From contig NZ_JAAMFM010000035.1 of NCBI RefSeq assembly GCF_013376105.1, positions 1 through 43,911 on the forward strand: a stretch of DNA of 43,911 nt. The letters run 5' to 3'. The position numbers and the translations under genes are program-made. Position 1 is the first letter of the stretch. Every line of letters begins with the position of its first letter. Source of the stretch: Arthrobacter wenxiniae (GTDB taxonomy: Bacteria > Actinomycetota > Actinomycetes > Actinomycetales > Micrococcaceae). The notes under the pieces are model-generated. The model ran no database searches. It had not been told where the DNA came from and was given only the letters and a program-made list of their open reading frames with translations. Below, piece after piece: positions 28,171 through 35,566 of the stretch.

Positions 28171-30825
28171 ATGGCGCGCCGGGCTGACGTGGATGACATT
28201 GTTGCGCAACTCAAGGACCGCTCGTCAAGGGGCGTCCTCATCGTAGGACCGCACGGCGCAGGCAAGACCTGGATGCTGGGACGGGTCATGGAGGCCCTGG
28301 ACCCCGGCTGCACCACCATCAGGCTGTCCCCCAGCCAGGCCCTGTCCTCCGTGCCTTTTGGGGCAGTCAACGCCCGGATCGGGCAGGACCTGATTCGCAG
28401 CAGTGACTTTTACGCCGTGTTGCAGGGCCTGATGGACCAGGTCGAGGCGGCCGTGGCGACCGGCAACAGGGTGTTCCTTCTCGTGGACAACGGCGAATAC
28501 CTGGACGGCCAAAGCGCGGCCGTCATCACCCAGGTGGTCATGTCCACCGAGGCCAAGCTGATCCTGGTGGACCACCCGGGCGGCCACCGCACCCACCTGC
28601 GTGAACTATGGCGCGACGGCTACCTGGCCCGCTTCGAGCTGGCCCCGCTGAAGTCCGCGGACGTCCAAAAATTCATCGGGGACGTCCTGGGCGGCACCGT
28701 GTCCATTGCCGCTGCCGACTACCTCTCCAGCAGGTCCGCCGGGAACCCGCTGGTCCTCAAGGGGCTGGTTTCCGGCGCCCTGGAAGAGGGGACCCTGCAG
28801 CAGGTGGACGGGGTCTGGGTGCTTGACCATCCGGGCGACCACCTCGGCACCGAATCACGCGATTTCCTCCAGATGGACCTTGACCAGCTGGAGCCGGACT
28901 CCCGGCGGATGATTGAAATTCTGGCACTGGCCGGCCCGCTCCCGTTGGACGTGCTGCTGGATCTGACGGGCACGGACACCATCGACGACATCCAGCAGCG
29001 GGATCTGGTGAGCATCTCTCCCGGCGCGACCCTCATGATGGGACTCTCCCGACCCGCCACGGCCGGACCCATCCGGCACATGGTGCCCATTGGACGGAGC
29101 CGCCGCCTCCTTGCCGACGTGTCCAACGTGCTTGTTCCCGGCCCGGATGCCGGAGCGGACATGGTCATCAACTTCACGCGGTGGACGCTCGACTGTGGGC
29201 TGCCGGTTGAGGACGGCCGAATCGTCGCTGCGGCTGCCATGGCCAACCAGCACCTGCGGCTCAACGACGCCATGCAGTTCAGCAGCCTGCATGTCTCCGC
29301 CCAGCATTCGGCGGCCCTTCTGGCGCAGCGGTCCATCGCGCACCTCAACCACAACTGGGTGGACCAGGCGCGCACGCTGGCCGCCAAGAGCCTGGAGCTG
29401 GCACGCACGGCCGACGCCGGAGCTGCCGCCCTCCGGGCCGTCCACCTCGCCTACTTTGCCGACCGCGAGTACGAGTCCCACTTTGCTGCCGGGCTTGCCA
29501 CCTATGAGGGCAGGTTCGGCCCGGTGGCCCTGGGCCCGGAGGCGGACCGGCCCGCGATTGACGTCATGATTTTGCAGGCGACGAAGGAATTGACCTTGGG
29601 CAACGCCGCCGAGGCGTCCAGGCGCCTCGGCGGGCTGTTGGCGCATCCCCTGTGTGCCAACCGCATTGACCAGACCCTCCTGAAGTCCATGATGTGCGAG
29701 ATTCTCGCCACCACCGGGCGTCTGACATCGGCCACCAGGCTCGCCCGCGAGGTCATTGCCGAGCTGCAAAGCGACGACGGGTTCCCACGGCCGGACATCG
29801 CCCTGTTGGCCTATGCCCGCGCAGTGGCGGCCTTCATTTACGACGGGAACTGGGAACTGGTCAGGGAGTCCCTGGATCCCTCCGTGTTCATCAACCCCGA
29901 CCTGATGCTGTTCGCCGGAGGACTCCGCGACCTGGGCGCGGCCATGGCGCGGAGCAAGCTCGGACACATCGACGAGGCACTGGCATCCCTGCGTCCCGCA
30001 GTCGCCGCGCTTATCGACTACGACCCCTGGCTGGTCCTCCCCACGGCCCTGGGGCTGTTCGCATACTGCCTGGCGCTGCGGGGCGATGCTCCCGGGGCCA
30101 GGGAGCGGCTCGAGCAGTTCCACGCCGTGGAACGCCGTGGCAGCAGGTTCTACCAGCTGGAGGGCACGGCCTTTGCGGCCGCCGCGGCCGCCATGGCCGG
30201 GAATCCGCAGGACGGCACCCGCCGGCTGAAGGAACTCCGGGCAGATTGCCAGGCCCTGGGCTATGCGGGAACGGAACTGACCGTGCTGACGCTCCTGGTC
30301 CGCATCGGTGACACCTCGGAGGCCGGCCGTCTGGCCGAAGTCGCCGACATCCTTGAATCCGGTTACAGGGACTTTTACCGCCAATGGGCCCACGCCCTCC
30401 TCTCGGGTGACCCTGATGCCCTGGACCTGGCCAGCACCACCGCCATGGGACACGGCTTCGAGTTGATTGCCGCCGAGCTCGCCACGCTTGCCCAACGGGG
30501 CTACGCGGACGATGGCAAGGTACAAAACAGCCGGAAGACCGGCACCAGGGCCATTTCCATGCGGGACAAACTGCCCGGACTGGTGTCACCCGTCTTCAAG
30601 TCCAACGACCTCCCGCAAATGACGCGGCGCGAACTTGAGATTGCACAACTCGTCGCCGAGGGGGAATCCAACAATTCCATCGCCGAGCAGCTGGGAGTGT
30701 CACTGCGCACCGTCGAGGGACACCTCTACCGGACCTTTATCAAGCTGGACCTTCAGTCCAGGGAACAACTCGCGGCCCTGGTGCGGGAAAGCCAAAGGGC
30801 CGACGCGGGCGCAACCGCACGCTAG
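28171..30825 (+). CDS. Large ATPase transcriptional regulator, LuxR-type HTH
   Basis: This 884-residue protein fits the LAL/STAND-like regulator class. The P-loop is GPHGAGKT at residues 26-33 and a Walker B-like LLVDNGEYLDG follows near residue 110. The middle, about 400 residues, is helical and TPR-like. The C-terminus has a LuxR/GerE helix-turn-helix: MTRRELEIAQLVAEGESN and NSIAEQLGVSLRTVEGHLYR. Such proteins switch on genes after ligand-driven ATPase cycling; the ligand is unknown. ATG 28171 is chosen because GGAGGGGG precedes it; earlier in-frame starts exist from 28093. Its promoter lies next to the DnaA-box array. Confidence 0.88.
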   Translation: MARRADVDDIVAQLKDRSSRGVLIVGPHGAGKTWMLGRVMEALDPGCTTIRLSPSQALSSVPFGAVNARIGQDLIRSSDFYAVLQGLMDQVEAAVATGNRVFLLVDNGEYLDGQSAAVITQVVMSTEAKLILVDHPGGHRTHLRELWRDGYLARFELAPLKSADVQKFIGDVLGGTVSIAAADYLSSRSAGNPLVLKGLVSGALEEGTLQQVDGVWVLDHPGDHLGTESRDFLQMDLDQLEPDSRRMIEILALAGPLPLDVLLDLTGTDTIDDIQQRDLVSISPGATLMMGLSRPATAGPIRHMVPIGRSRRLLADVSNVLVPGPDAGADMVINFTRWTLDCGLPVEDGRIVAAAAMANQHLRLNDAMQFSSLHVSAQHSAALLAQRSIAHLNHNWVDQARTLAAKSLELARTADAGAAALRAVHLAYFADREYESHFAAGLATYEGRFGPVALGPEADRPAIDVMILQATKELTLGNAAEASRRLGGLLAHPLCANRIDQTLLKSMMCEILATTGRLTSATRLAREVIAELQSDDGFPRPDIALLAYARAVAAFIYDGNWELVRESLDPSVFINPDLMLFAGGLRDLGAAMARSKLGHIDEALASLRPAVAALIDYDPWLVLPTALGLFAYCLALRGDAPGARERLEQFHAVERRGSRFYQLEGTAFAAAAAAMAGNPQDGTRRLKELRADCQALGYAGTELTVLTLLVRIGDTSEAGRLAEVADILESGYRDFYRQWAHALLSGDPDALDLASTTAMGHGFELIAAELATLAQRGYADDGKVQNSRKTGTRAISMRDKLPGLVSPVFKSNDLPQMTRRELEIAQLVAEGESNNSIAEQLGVSLRTVEGHLYRTFIKLDLQSREQLAALVRESQRADAGATAR

Positions 30826-30869
30826 CGGGTAGCGGCCCGCGGGCTAGAGTGGCTGGTCCTCCAAAAATA

Positions 30870-30884
30870 GAGTGGACACCACTC
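30870..30884. repeat. Short perfect inverted repeat GAGTGG-ACA-CCACTC
   Basis: Six-base arms flank a 3-base loop about 45 bases past the regulator gene. TAGAGTGG also occurs just upstream at 30845. It may be an operator or a weak hairpin. Apart from the RNA below, nothing else is seen in 30826-31212. Confidence 0.4.
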
Positions 30885-30994
30885 GAGATCGCAGCCCCGG
30901 CGGTCCCTAGCCTTAAGGAGCACGCCCCGCCAGGCGTGCGGCCTGTCGGCTGGCCGGACCAACCTCCGGACACTGGCGGGGACCAGACTCTCCA

Positions 30995-31095
30995 ATGCCA
31001 CCGTGCAAAGGGGAAAGCGTGGCAGCCAAGTCCCCCAGCTGGCTGCCACAGGGCAGCAGGCAAAAGCCCCCGCCTCCCCCGCGGGGGCTTTTGTC
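30995..31095 (+). ncRNA. Probable 6C small RNA
   Basis: Two consecutive strong hairpins each expose a C-rich loop. The first has perfect 10-bp arms (31019-31028 and 31040-31049) around AGTCCCCCAGC. The second has perfect 12-bp arms (31062-31073 and 31081-31092) around CTCCCCC and ends in a T-run. This two-hairpin, C-rich-loop layout is that of the actinobacterial 6C RNA, called B11 in Mycobacterium tuberculosis. The 5' end is not fixed. It is intergenic with no reading frame. The identification is by remembered structure, not by a covariance search. Confidence 0.78.
31062..31095 (+). terminator. Intrinsic terminator, second hairpin of the 6C RNA
   Basis: Perfect 12-bp AAAAGCCCCCGC/GCGGGGGCTTTT stem with a 7-base loop and a T4 end. 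It doubles as the 3' hairpin of the small RNA. Confidence 0.88.
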
Positions 31096-31212
31096 CGCCC
31101 GTGCACCCTGTGCCCGAACGGCGTGTGCAGCCTAGACTGAAAATACACAGGCCATGAGCCAGGCCGCCGGCCTCGGCAGCCGCAAGGAAACCGTGGGAAG
31201 TTGGGTGGAGCA

Positions 31213-31533
31213 ATGTTCGGGAACGAATCAGGCGGGCAGGCGCGTGATGGCAGCGGGAACGAGCCGGAGGAGGACCGGGGACGCTACGTTGAAGGCGTTT
31301 ACGGCAAGGCGGGATCGGAGCCCGGCCACCACGCCGCGGATGGCCAGGGCCAGTACGTCGAGGGTGACTATGGCCGCACCGGTTCTGAAGGCGCAGACCC
31401 GGACGACGCCAGCGGGAGGTACGTGGAAGCGGACTACGGCAGCGCCGGCGACGTCCCGGGGCACGGGACCGCCGAGCCCAGGGGCGACTATGTCAGCGGC
31501 GACTACGGCGACGCCGGTGAGGTGGAGGAGTAG
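31213..31533 (+). CDS. Small acidic YG-repeat protein
   Basis: I do not know this family's function. The 106 residues contain four copies of a 22-23-residue unit with the core GxYVEgxYGxaG, at about residues 23, 46, 68 and 91, for example GRYVEGVYGKAG and GQYVEGDYGRTG. The protein is acidic, rich in Gly and Asp, and has no Cys, signal peptide or membrane segment. It is probably disordered or a repeating beta-turn structure. ATG 31213 is chosen; an in-frame TTG at 31201 is possible, and neither has an ideal ribosome-binding site. It converges on crgA with only 3 bases between stops. Confidence 0.75.
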   Translation: MFGNESGGQARDGSGNEPEEDRGRYVEGVYGKAGSEPGHHAADGQGQYVEGDYGRTGSEGADPDDASGRYVEADYGSAGDVPGHGTAEPRGDYVSGDYGDAGEVEE

Positions 31534-31536
31534 GCC

Positions 31537-31791
31537 CTAGCTGCGCCAGCGGGTGGTCATCATGAAGCCCGCAAGGGCAATGGCAAAGCCGATGCCGATG
31601 TTCCAGTTATTGATGTTCGGAATCGGGAATTTGCCGTCAGAGATGTAGTAGGTGATGATCCAGAACAGGCCCACGAGCATCAAGGTCACCATGACCGGAA
31701 GGAACCATGCCGCGTTTGGCTGCTGTGCCTTGGAAGACGACGTTTGGGCAGGACCCTTGGTGGGGCGGCGGCGCGGTTTGGACTCGGGCAC
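31537..31791 (-). CDS. crgA: Cell division protein CrgA
   Basis: CrgA is a small actinobacterial membrane protein that helps assemble the septal machinery with FtsZ, FtsI and FtsQ. The 84 residues have a basic, Ser- and Pro-rich N-terminus up to about residue 27. Two membrane helices follow: AAWFLPVMVTLMLVGLFWII and IGIGFAIALAGFMMTTRW. They are separated by the characteristic SDGKFPIPNINNWN loop. Its location beside the pknA/pknB cluster is conserved across actinobacteria. Confidence 0.96.
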   Translation of the reverse strand: MPESKPRRRPTKGPAQTSSSKAQQPNAAWFLPVMVTLMLVGLFWIITYYISDGKFPIPNINNWNIGIGFAIALAGFMMTTRWRS

Positions 31792-31957
31792 TGTGGCACT
31801 CCTCGACGTGGGTGTTCAGGCAGCTGACTCGCTGTTGCTTGGACGGCTGCCCAAGCCAGCGGTGTGCCGGGAAAGTTCTTCCGCGGCGCTGAACTGCCGG
31901 TATTGTTGACGTAATTCTAGCTGCAATTGCCGAACCGCGGATTGCACCGGCCCAGCC

Positions 31958-32001
31958 GTCGCCTGACAAGTCGCCCGACAAGTCGCCTGACAACCCGACA
32001 A
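31958..32001 (+). repeat. 12-bp tandem repeat upstream of the sortase gene
   Basis: GTCGCCTGACAA occurs at 31958-31969, with one change at 31970-31981, and again at 31982-31993; a shortened copy follows to 32001. It stops directly before the ribosome-binding site (AAGGAG at 32000-32005), so copy number could alter leader length or promoter spacing. Confidence 0.85.
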
Positions 32002-32015
32002 GGAGTGTCCACCGC

Positions 32016-32786
32016 GTGGTCCGTATGCCAGAACATGCCGGGCCGGCGCGGAGCGTCGTCCGGACCGTGGTCCAGGTGGCGGGGGAACTGCTGGTCACGG
32101 CCGGGCTGGTCTTGTTGTTGTTTGTGGTGTGGGAGTTGTGGTGGACCAACATCGACGCCGACAACGCCCAGCAGCGCGCCGTCGCCACGTTTGTGCGTGA
32201 CGCCAGCGGCCCCGTGGCGCCCGTGGCCGCGCCGGGCCCGGCGTCCGGGGACCATGGGGCGCCCGTGGTGGCGGCGGAGGTTAACACCCCGGGGACTGTG
32301 TTGGGCGTGGTGTACATTCCCCGGTTCGGCAAGGACTACAACAGGCCCCTGGTGGACGGCACGGCGCCGGAGCAGCTCAACACGCTGGGACTTGGCAGGT
32401 ACGAATCCTCGGCCATGCCGGGGGCCGTCGGAAACTTCGCCATCGCCGGCCACCGGCAGACGCACGGAGCCGTGTTGGATGCCATCCACACGCTCGTCCC
32501 GGGAGACAGGATCTACGTCCAAACCAGGGCCGGCTACTACACCTACGTTTTCCGCAATAATGAGATTGTGCTGCCCACCCAAACCGACGTCCTCCTGCCC
32601 GTGCCCACCCGGCCCGGCGCCAGGCCCACTGAGCGGTTCCTGACCATGACCAGCTGCAACCCCCGGTTCGGATCCGCCGAAAGGATCATTGCCTACTCCG
32701 TCATGGAAGCCTGGCGGCCTGCAAGCGCCGGCCCGCCCGCGGCCATCGCAAGCCTCGTGGCCGCCACCCGGGCGAAGGGGCGGTAG
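32016..32786 (+). CDS. srtE: Class E sortase
   Basis: Sortases cleave sorting signals and attach surface proteins to peptidoglycan; class E is typical of high-GC Gram-positives and prefers LAxTG-type signals. An N-terminal membrane anchor lies at residues 22-45. The beta-barrel domain carries catalytic His146 in FAIAGHRQTH and Cys214 in LTMTSCNPRFG, with a conserved Arg just after the Cys. Start GTG 32016 has AAGGAG 10 bases upstream. At 256 residues it is typical. The window holds no obvious sortase substrate. It precedes a small membrane protein gene, as in many actinobacteria. Confidence 0.94.
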   Translation: MVRMPEHAGPARSVVRTVVQVAGELLVTAGLVLLLFVVWELWWTNIDADNAQQRAVATFVRDASGPVAPVAAPGPASGDHGAPVVAAEVNTPGTVLGVVYIPRFGKDYNRPLVDGTAPEQLNTLGLGRYESSAMPGAVGNFAIAGHRQTHGAVLDAIHTLVPGDRIYVQTRAGYYTYVFRNNEIVLPTQTDVLLPVPTRPGARPTERFLTMTSCNPRFGSAERIIAYSVMEAWRPASAGPPAAIASLVAATRAKGR

Positions 32787-32788
32787 CC

Positions 32789-32959
32789 GTGTACGGATGG
32801 ATCTTTCGCCGCCTGCCGGGGCCCCTGTGGTGCCGCATTCTCACTTCCGCCCTGCTCATCGCCGCGGCCGTCCTGCTCCTGATGCAGTTCGTCTTCCCGT
32901 GGTTGAACCAATTCAACCCGCTCAACGATTCAACGATTGGTGGTAGTTCCCAGCCATGA
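32789..32959 (+). CDS. Small single-pass membrane protein
   Basis: The 56-residue product starts at GTG 32789 as VYGWIFRRLPGPLWCRIL and has one membrane helix (LTSALLIAAAVLLLMQFVF). The short tail ends NDSTIGGSSQP. It begins 2 bases after the sortase stop, and its TGA overlaps the ATG of the next gene (ATGA), so all three are probably one operon. A small protein of this type is common at this position in actinobacteria, without known function. Confidence 0.82.
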   Translation: MYGWIFRRLPGPLWCRILTSALLIAAAVLLLMQFVFPWLNQFNPLNDSTIGGSSQP

Positions 32960-33594
32960 CCACACGCATTTTGGTGATCGACAATTACGACAGCTTCGTT
33001 TACACCCTGGTGGGGTATCTCCAGCAGCTTGGCGCCGAAACCACAGTTGTCAGGAACGACGACGTCACCATGGCTGAGGCTGTTGAGCTCGCCACGGCGC
33101 GTGACGGGGTCCTGGTTTCCCCCGGGCCCGGCACGCCGGCCGAGGCCGGCATCTGCATCGAGCTGATCCGCTGGTGCGGTGAAAACGCCAAGCCGATGTT
33201 CGGCGTCTGCCTTGGCCACCAGGCCCTCGCGGAGGCCTACGGCGGGGTGGTCACCCACGCCGAACAGCTCATGCACGGAAAGACCAGCAGCGTCTTCCAC
33301 CATGGCAGCGGCCTTTTCGCCGGGCTGGCCAGCCCCGTCACGGCCACCCGCTACCATTCGCTGGCCGCGGTCCGGGAGAGCATTCCGGAGGTGCTGGAAG
33401 TGACGGCTGAAACGGCGGACGGCGTGGTCATGGGCCTGGCCCACAAATCGGCGCCCCTGTGTGGTGTGCAGTTCCATCCGGAATCGGTCCTGACCGAGGG
33501 CGGCTACCAAATGGTCGGGAACTGGCTTGAAACCGTCGGATTGAAGGGTGCTGCCGCGCACGCGGCAACCCTCAGCCCCCTCATCAACAACTGA
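32956..33594 (+). CDS. pabA: Glutamine amidotransferase component (PabA/TrpG)
   Basis: This class I glutamine amidotransferase supplies ammonia to chorismate-using synthases, making aminodeoxychorismate (folate) or anthranilate (tryptophan). The triad is complete: Cys85 in GVCLGHQA, and His174 and Glu176 in VQFHPES. SPGPGTPAEAG is the conserved oxyanion-side loop. At 212 residues it has normal length. The synthase subunit is not in this window, so PabA and TrpG roles cannot be told apart; mycobacterial homologues beside pknB are called TrpG. It overlaps the preceding gene and converges on pknB. Confidence 0.93.
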   Translation: MTTRILVIDNYDSFVYTLVGYLQQLGAETTVVRNDDVTMAEAVELATARDGVLVSPGPGTPAEAGICIELIRWCGENAKPMFGVCLGHQALAEAYGGVVTHAEQLMHGKTSSVFHHGSGLFAGLASPVTATRYHSLAAVRESIPEVLEVTAETADGVVMGLAHKSAPLCGVQFHPESVLTEGGYQMVGNWLETVGLKGAAAHAATLSPLINN

Positions 33595-33606
33595 CCGGCA
33601 CCCGCC

Positions 33607-35514
33607 TCAGTGCCCCCGGGGCGTTGGCGGCGTCGTGGGCTGCCTGCCCTTCTTGGGCGGGGTGGGCGTTGGCGTCGGTTTCTCCGGGGCCTTGGCAAGG
33701 GTGACCGTGATGAGGGTCCTCTGCGGCACCTCGGTGCCGGCACTCTCCGACTGCCCCGTGACCATTCCGGGTGCCACGGCCGTGTTGGTCTGGTATTCAA
33801 AGGTGGCCTGAAGCAGCGGGGATGCCTTGTGGAGGGCGTCCCTGACGGCCTGCTGCACCTTGGCCGGGTCCGCGGTCAGGTCGAACAGGGACGGCATGGC
33901 CACCTCCCCGGTAGAGATTTTCAGGGTGATCCTCTGCCCCACCGGTACGGTTTCACCCGGCTTGGGGTCCGTGGTCACCACCAGGTTCGCCTGGATGGTC
34001 GGATCGTCAACAAAGTCGTTGGGCTCGAAGACCAGGTTGAGGGTGGACAGCTCCGCCCGGACCTCGGACTCCGTCCGTCCCGCCAGGTCCGTCGGGATCT
34101 TGACCTCCGAGGGCCCCTTGGACACGAGCAGCACGATGGAGGAGTGCACGGACAGCAGGCCCCCGCTGGGGGGGTCCGTCCCGATCACGTCGCCGGCCGC
34201 GACGGACTGCGAATATTCCGTCGTGGGCTTCGGGTCTAGCCCGGCCTCCAGCAGCTTGGTGGTCGCGTCGATCTCATTCATTTTGGCCACGTCCGGGATG
34301 CTCACCTGCACCGGAGGGGGCGGCTTGGCGTTCAGCAGGTTCCAGCCAATGTACCCCCCGCCGGCCAAAATCATCGCCAGGAACACGAACAGCGTCAGCA
34401 CCCAGGCCCGGCGGCGGCGCCTGACACCGCGGTCGGGTTCCTCGGGCCCTTCGGAGGCACCGCCGTCGTCGGTCGTCAGGGCGCCTCCCGCCAAAACCTT
34501 CGCCATGGCGCGGGTGGCCGGGCCGCCGTCGTCGTACCCTCCCGCGGCGGCCACGGCCACCGGCGAGGCAGCCAGGGGCCGGGGGACCGGGGCGGCCACG
34601 GCGTCCAGGGGGTCCGTGACGGCGGGGACCACGGGGGAGGCCAGCGTGACCCCCGTCCGGGCGGCCCGGAGCGCCCGCCGGAAGGACGCGGCATCCTGGA
34701 AGCGGTCCTTGCGGTCCTTCTGCAGCGCCTTCAGCAGGACACTGTCCAACGCCGGGGACACCTCCGGCTTGAACGAGCTCGGCGGCGGAGGAAGCTCCCG
34801 CACGTGCTGGTAAGCCACGGAGACGGGCGAATCGCCCGTGAACGGCGGCCGCCCGGCCAGCATTTCGTAAAACAGGCAGCCCGCCGAATACAGGTCGCTG
34901 CGGGCGTCCACGGACTCGCCCCGCGCCTGTTCCGGCGACAGGTACTGGGCGGTGCCCATGACCGTCTGGGTCTGGGTCATGGTGGCGGCCGAGTCGGAGA
35001 GGGTGCGGGCGATGCCAAAGTCCATGACCTTCACGCCGCCGGGATGGCCCTCGGCATCCTCCACCACCATGACGTTGGCCGGCTTGATGTCCCGGTGGAC
35101 GATTCCCGCGCGGTGGCTGTATTCCAGCGCGGAGAGGACACCCAGCGTGAAGTCGATCGCCTGGTCCATGGTGATCGAGTCCGCACGCACCAGGTCCCGC
35201 AAGGTCTTGCGGCTCACGTACTCCATGACGATGTAGGGCAGCTTGGCGCCGTCGCCGAGGGGATCGCCGCTAAAGTGTTCCCCGGTGTCATAGACGGCGA
35301 CAATCGAGGGGTGGTTGAGCCCCGCCACAGCCTGGGCCTCCCGCCGGAAACGGGCCTTCAGCTGTGCATCCCGGGCCACGTCGCCGCGCAGCAGCTTGAT
35401 GGCCACGGTGCGGCCCAGCCGCAGGTCGCGGGCCATGTACACATCCGCCATGCCACCGCGGCCCAGCAGTTCGCCAATCTCGTACCGTCCACTGACGACG
35501 CGGGGAACATTCAT
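33607..35514 (-). CDS. pknB: Serine/threonine protein kinase PknB with PASTA domains
   Basis: PknB senses muropeptides or lipid II and controls growth and division. The kinase domain has GRGGMADVYMARD (P-loop), VAIKLL (catalytic Lys), HRDIKPANVMV (catalytic Asp) and MDFGIA. The activation loop carries [15 protein letters not shown], whose Thr residues are the usual autophosphorylation sites. One membrane helix follows near residues 370-392 (WVLTLFVFLAMILAGGGYI). Three PASTA repeats lie outside, fewer than the four usual in mycobacteria. The tail is Pro- and Thr-rich. It is the last gene of the fhaA-pknB operon, 52 bp after pknA. Confidence 0.96.
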   Translation of the reverse strand: MNVPRVVSGRYEIGELLGRGGMADVYMARDLRLGRTVAIKLLRGDVARDAQLKARFRREAQAVAGLNHPSIVAVYDTGEHFSGDPLGDGAKLPYIVMEYVSRKTLRDLVRADSITMDQAIDFTLGVLSALEYSHRAGIVHRDIKPANVMVVEDAEGHPGGVKVMDFGIARTLSDSAATMTQTQTVMGTAQYLSPEQARGESVDARSDLYSAGCLFYEMLAGRPPFTGDSPVSVAYQHVRELPPPPSSFKPEVSPALDSVLLKALQKDRKDRFQDAASFRRALRAARTGVTLASPVVPAVTDPLDAVAAPVPRPLAASPVAVAAAGGYDDGGPATRAMAKVLAGGALTTDDGGASEGPEEPDRGVRRRRRAWVLTLFVFLAMILAGGGYIGWNLLNAKPPPPVQVSIPDVAKMNEIDATTKLLEAGLDPKPTTEYSQSVAAGDVIGTDPPSGGLLSVHSSIVLLVSKGPSEVKIPTDLAGRTESEVRAELSTLNLVFEPNDFVDDPTIQANLVVTTDPKPGETVPVGQRITLKISTGEVAMPSLFDLTADPAKVQQAVRDALHKASPLLQATFEYQTNTAVAPGMVTGQSESAGTEVPQRTLITVTLAKAPEKPTPTPTPPKKGRQPTTPPTPRGH

Positions 35515-35566
35515 GGTGTCAGTGTCCTTTCACTTGCTTGGCGGTTCGGGCGGGGTGGCGGTGCTG

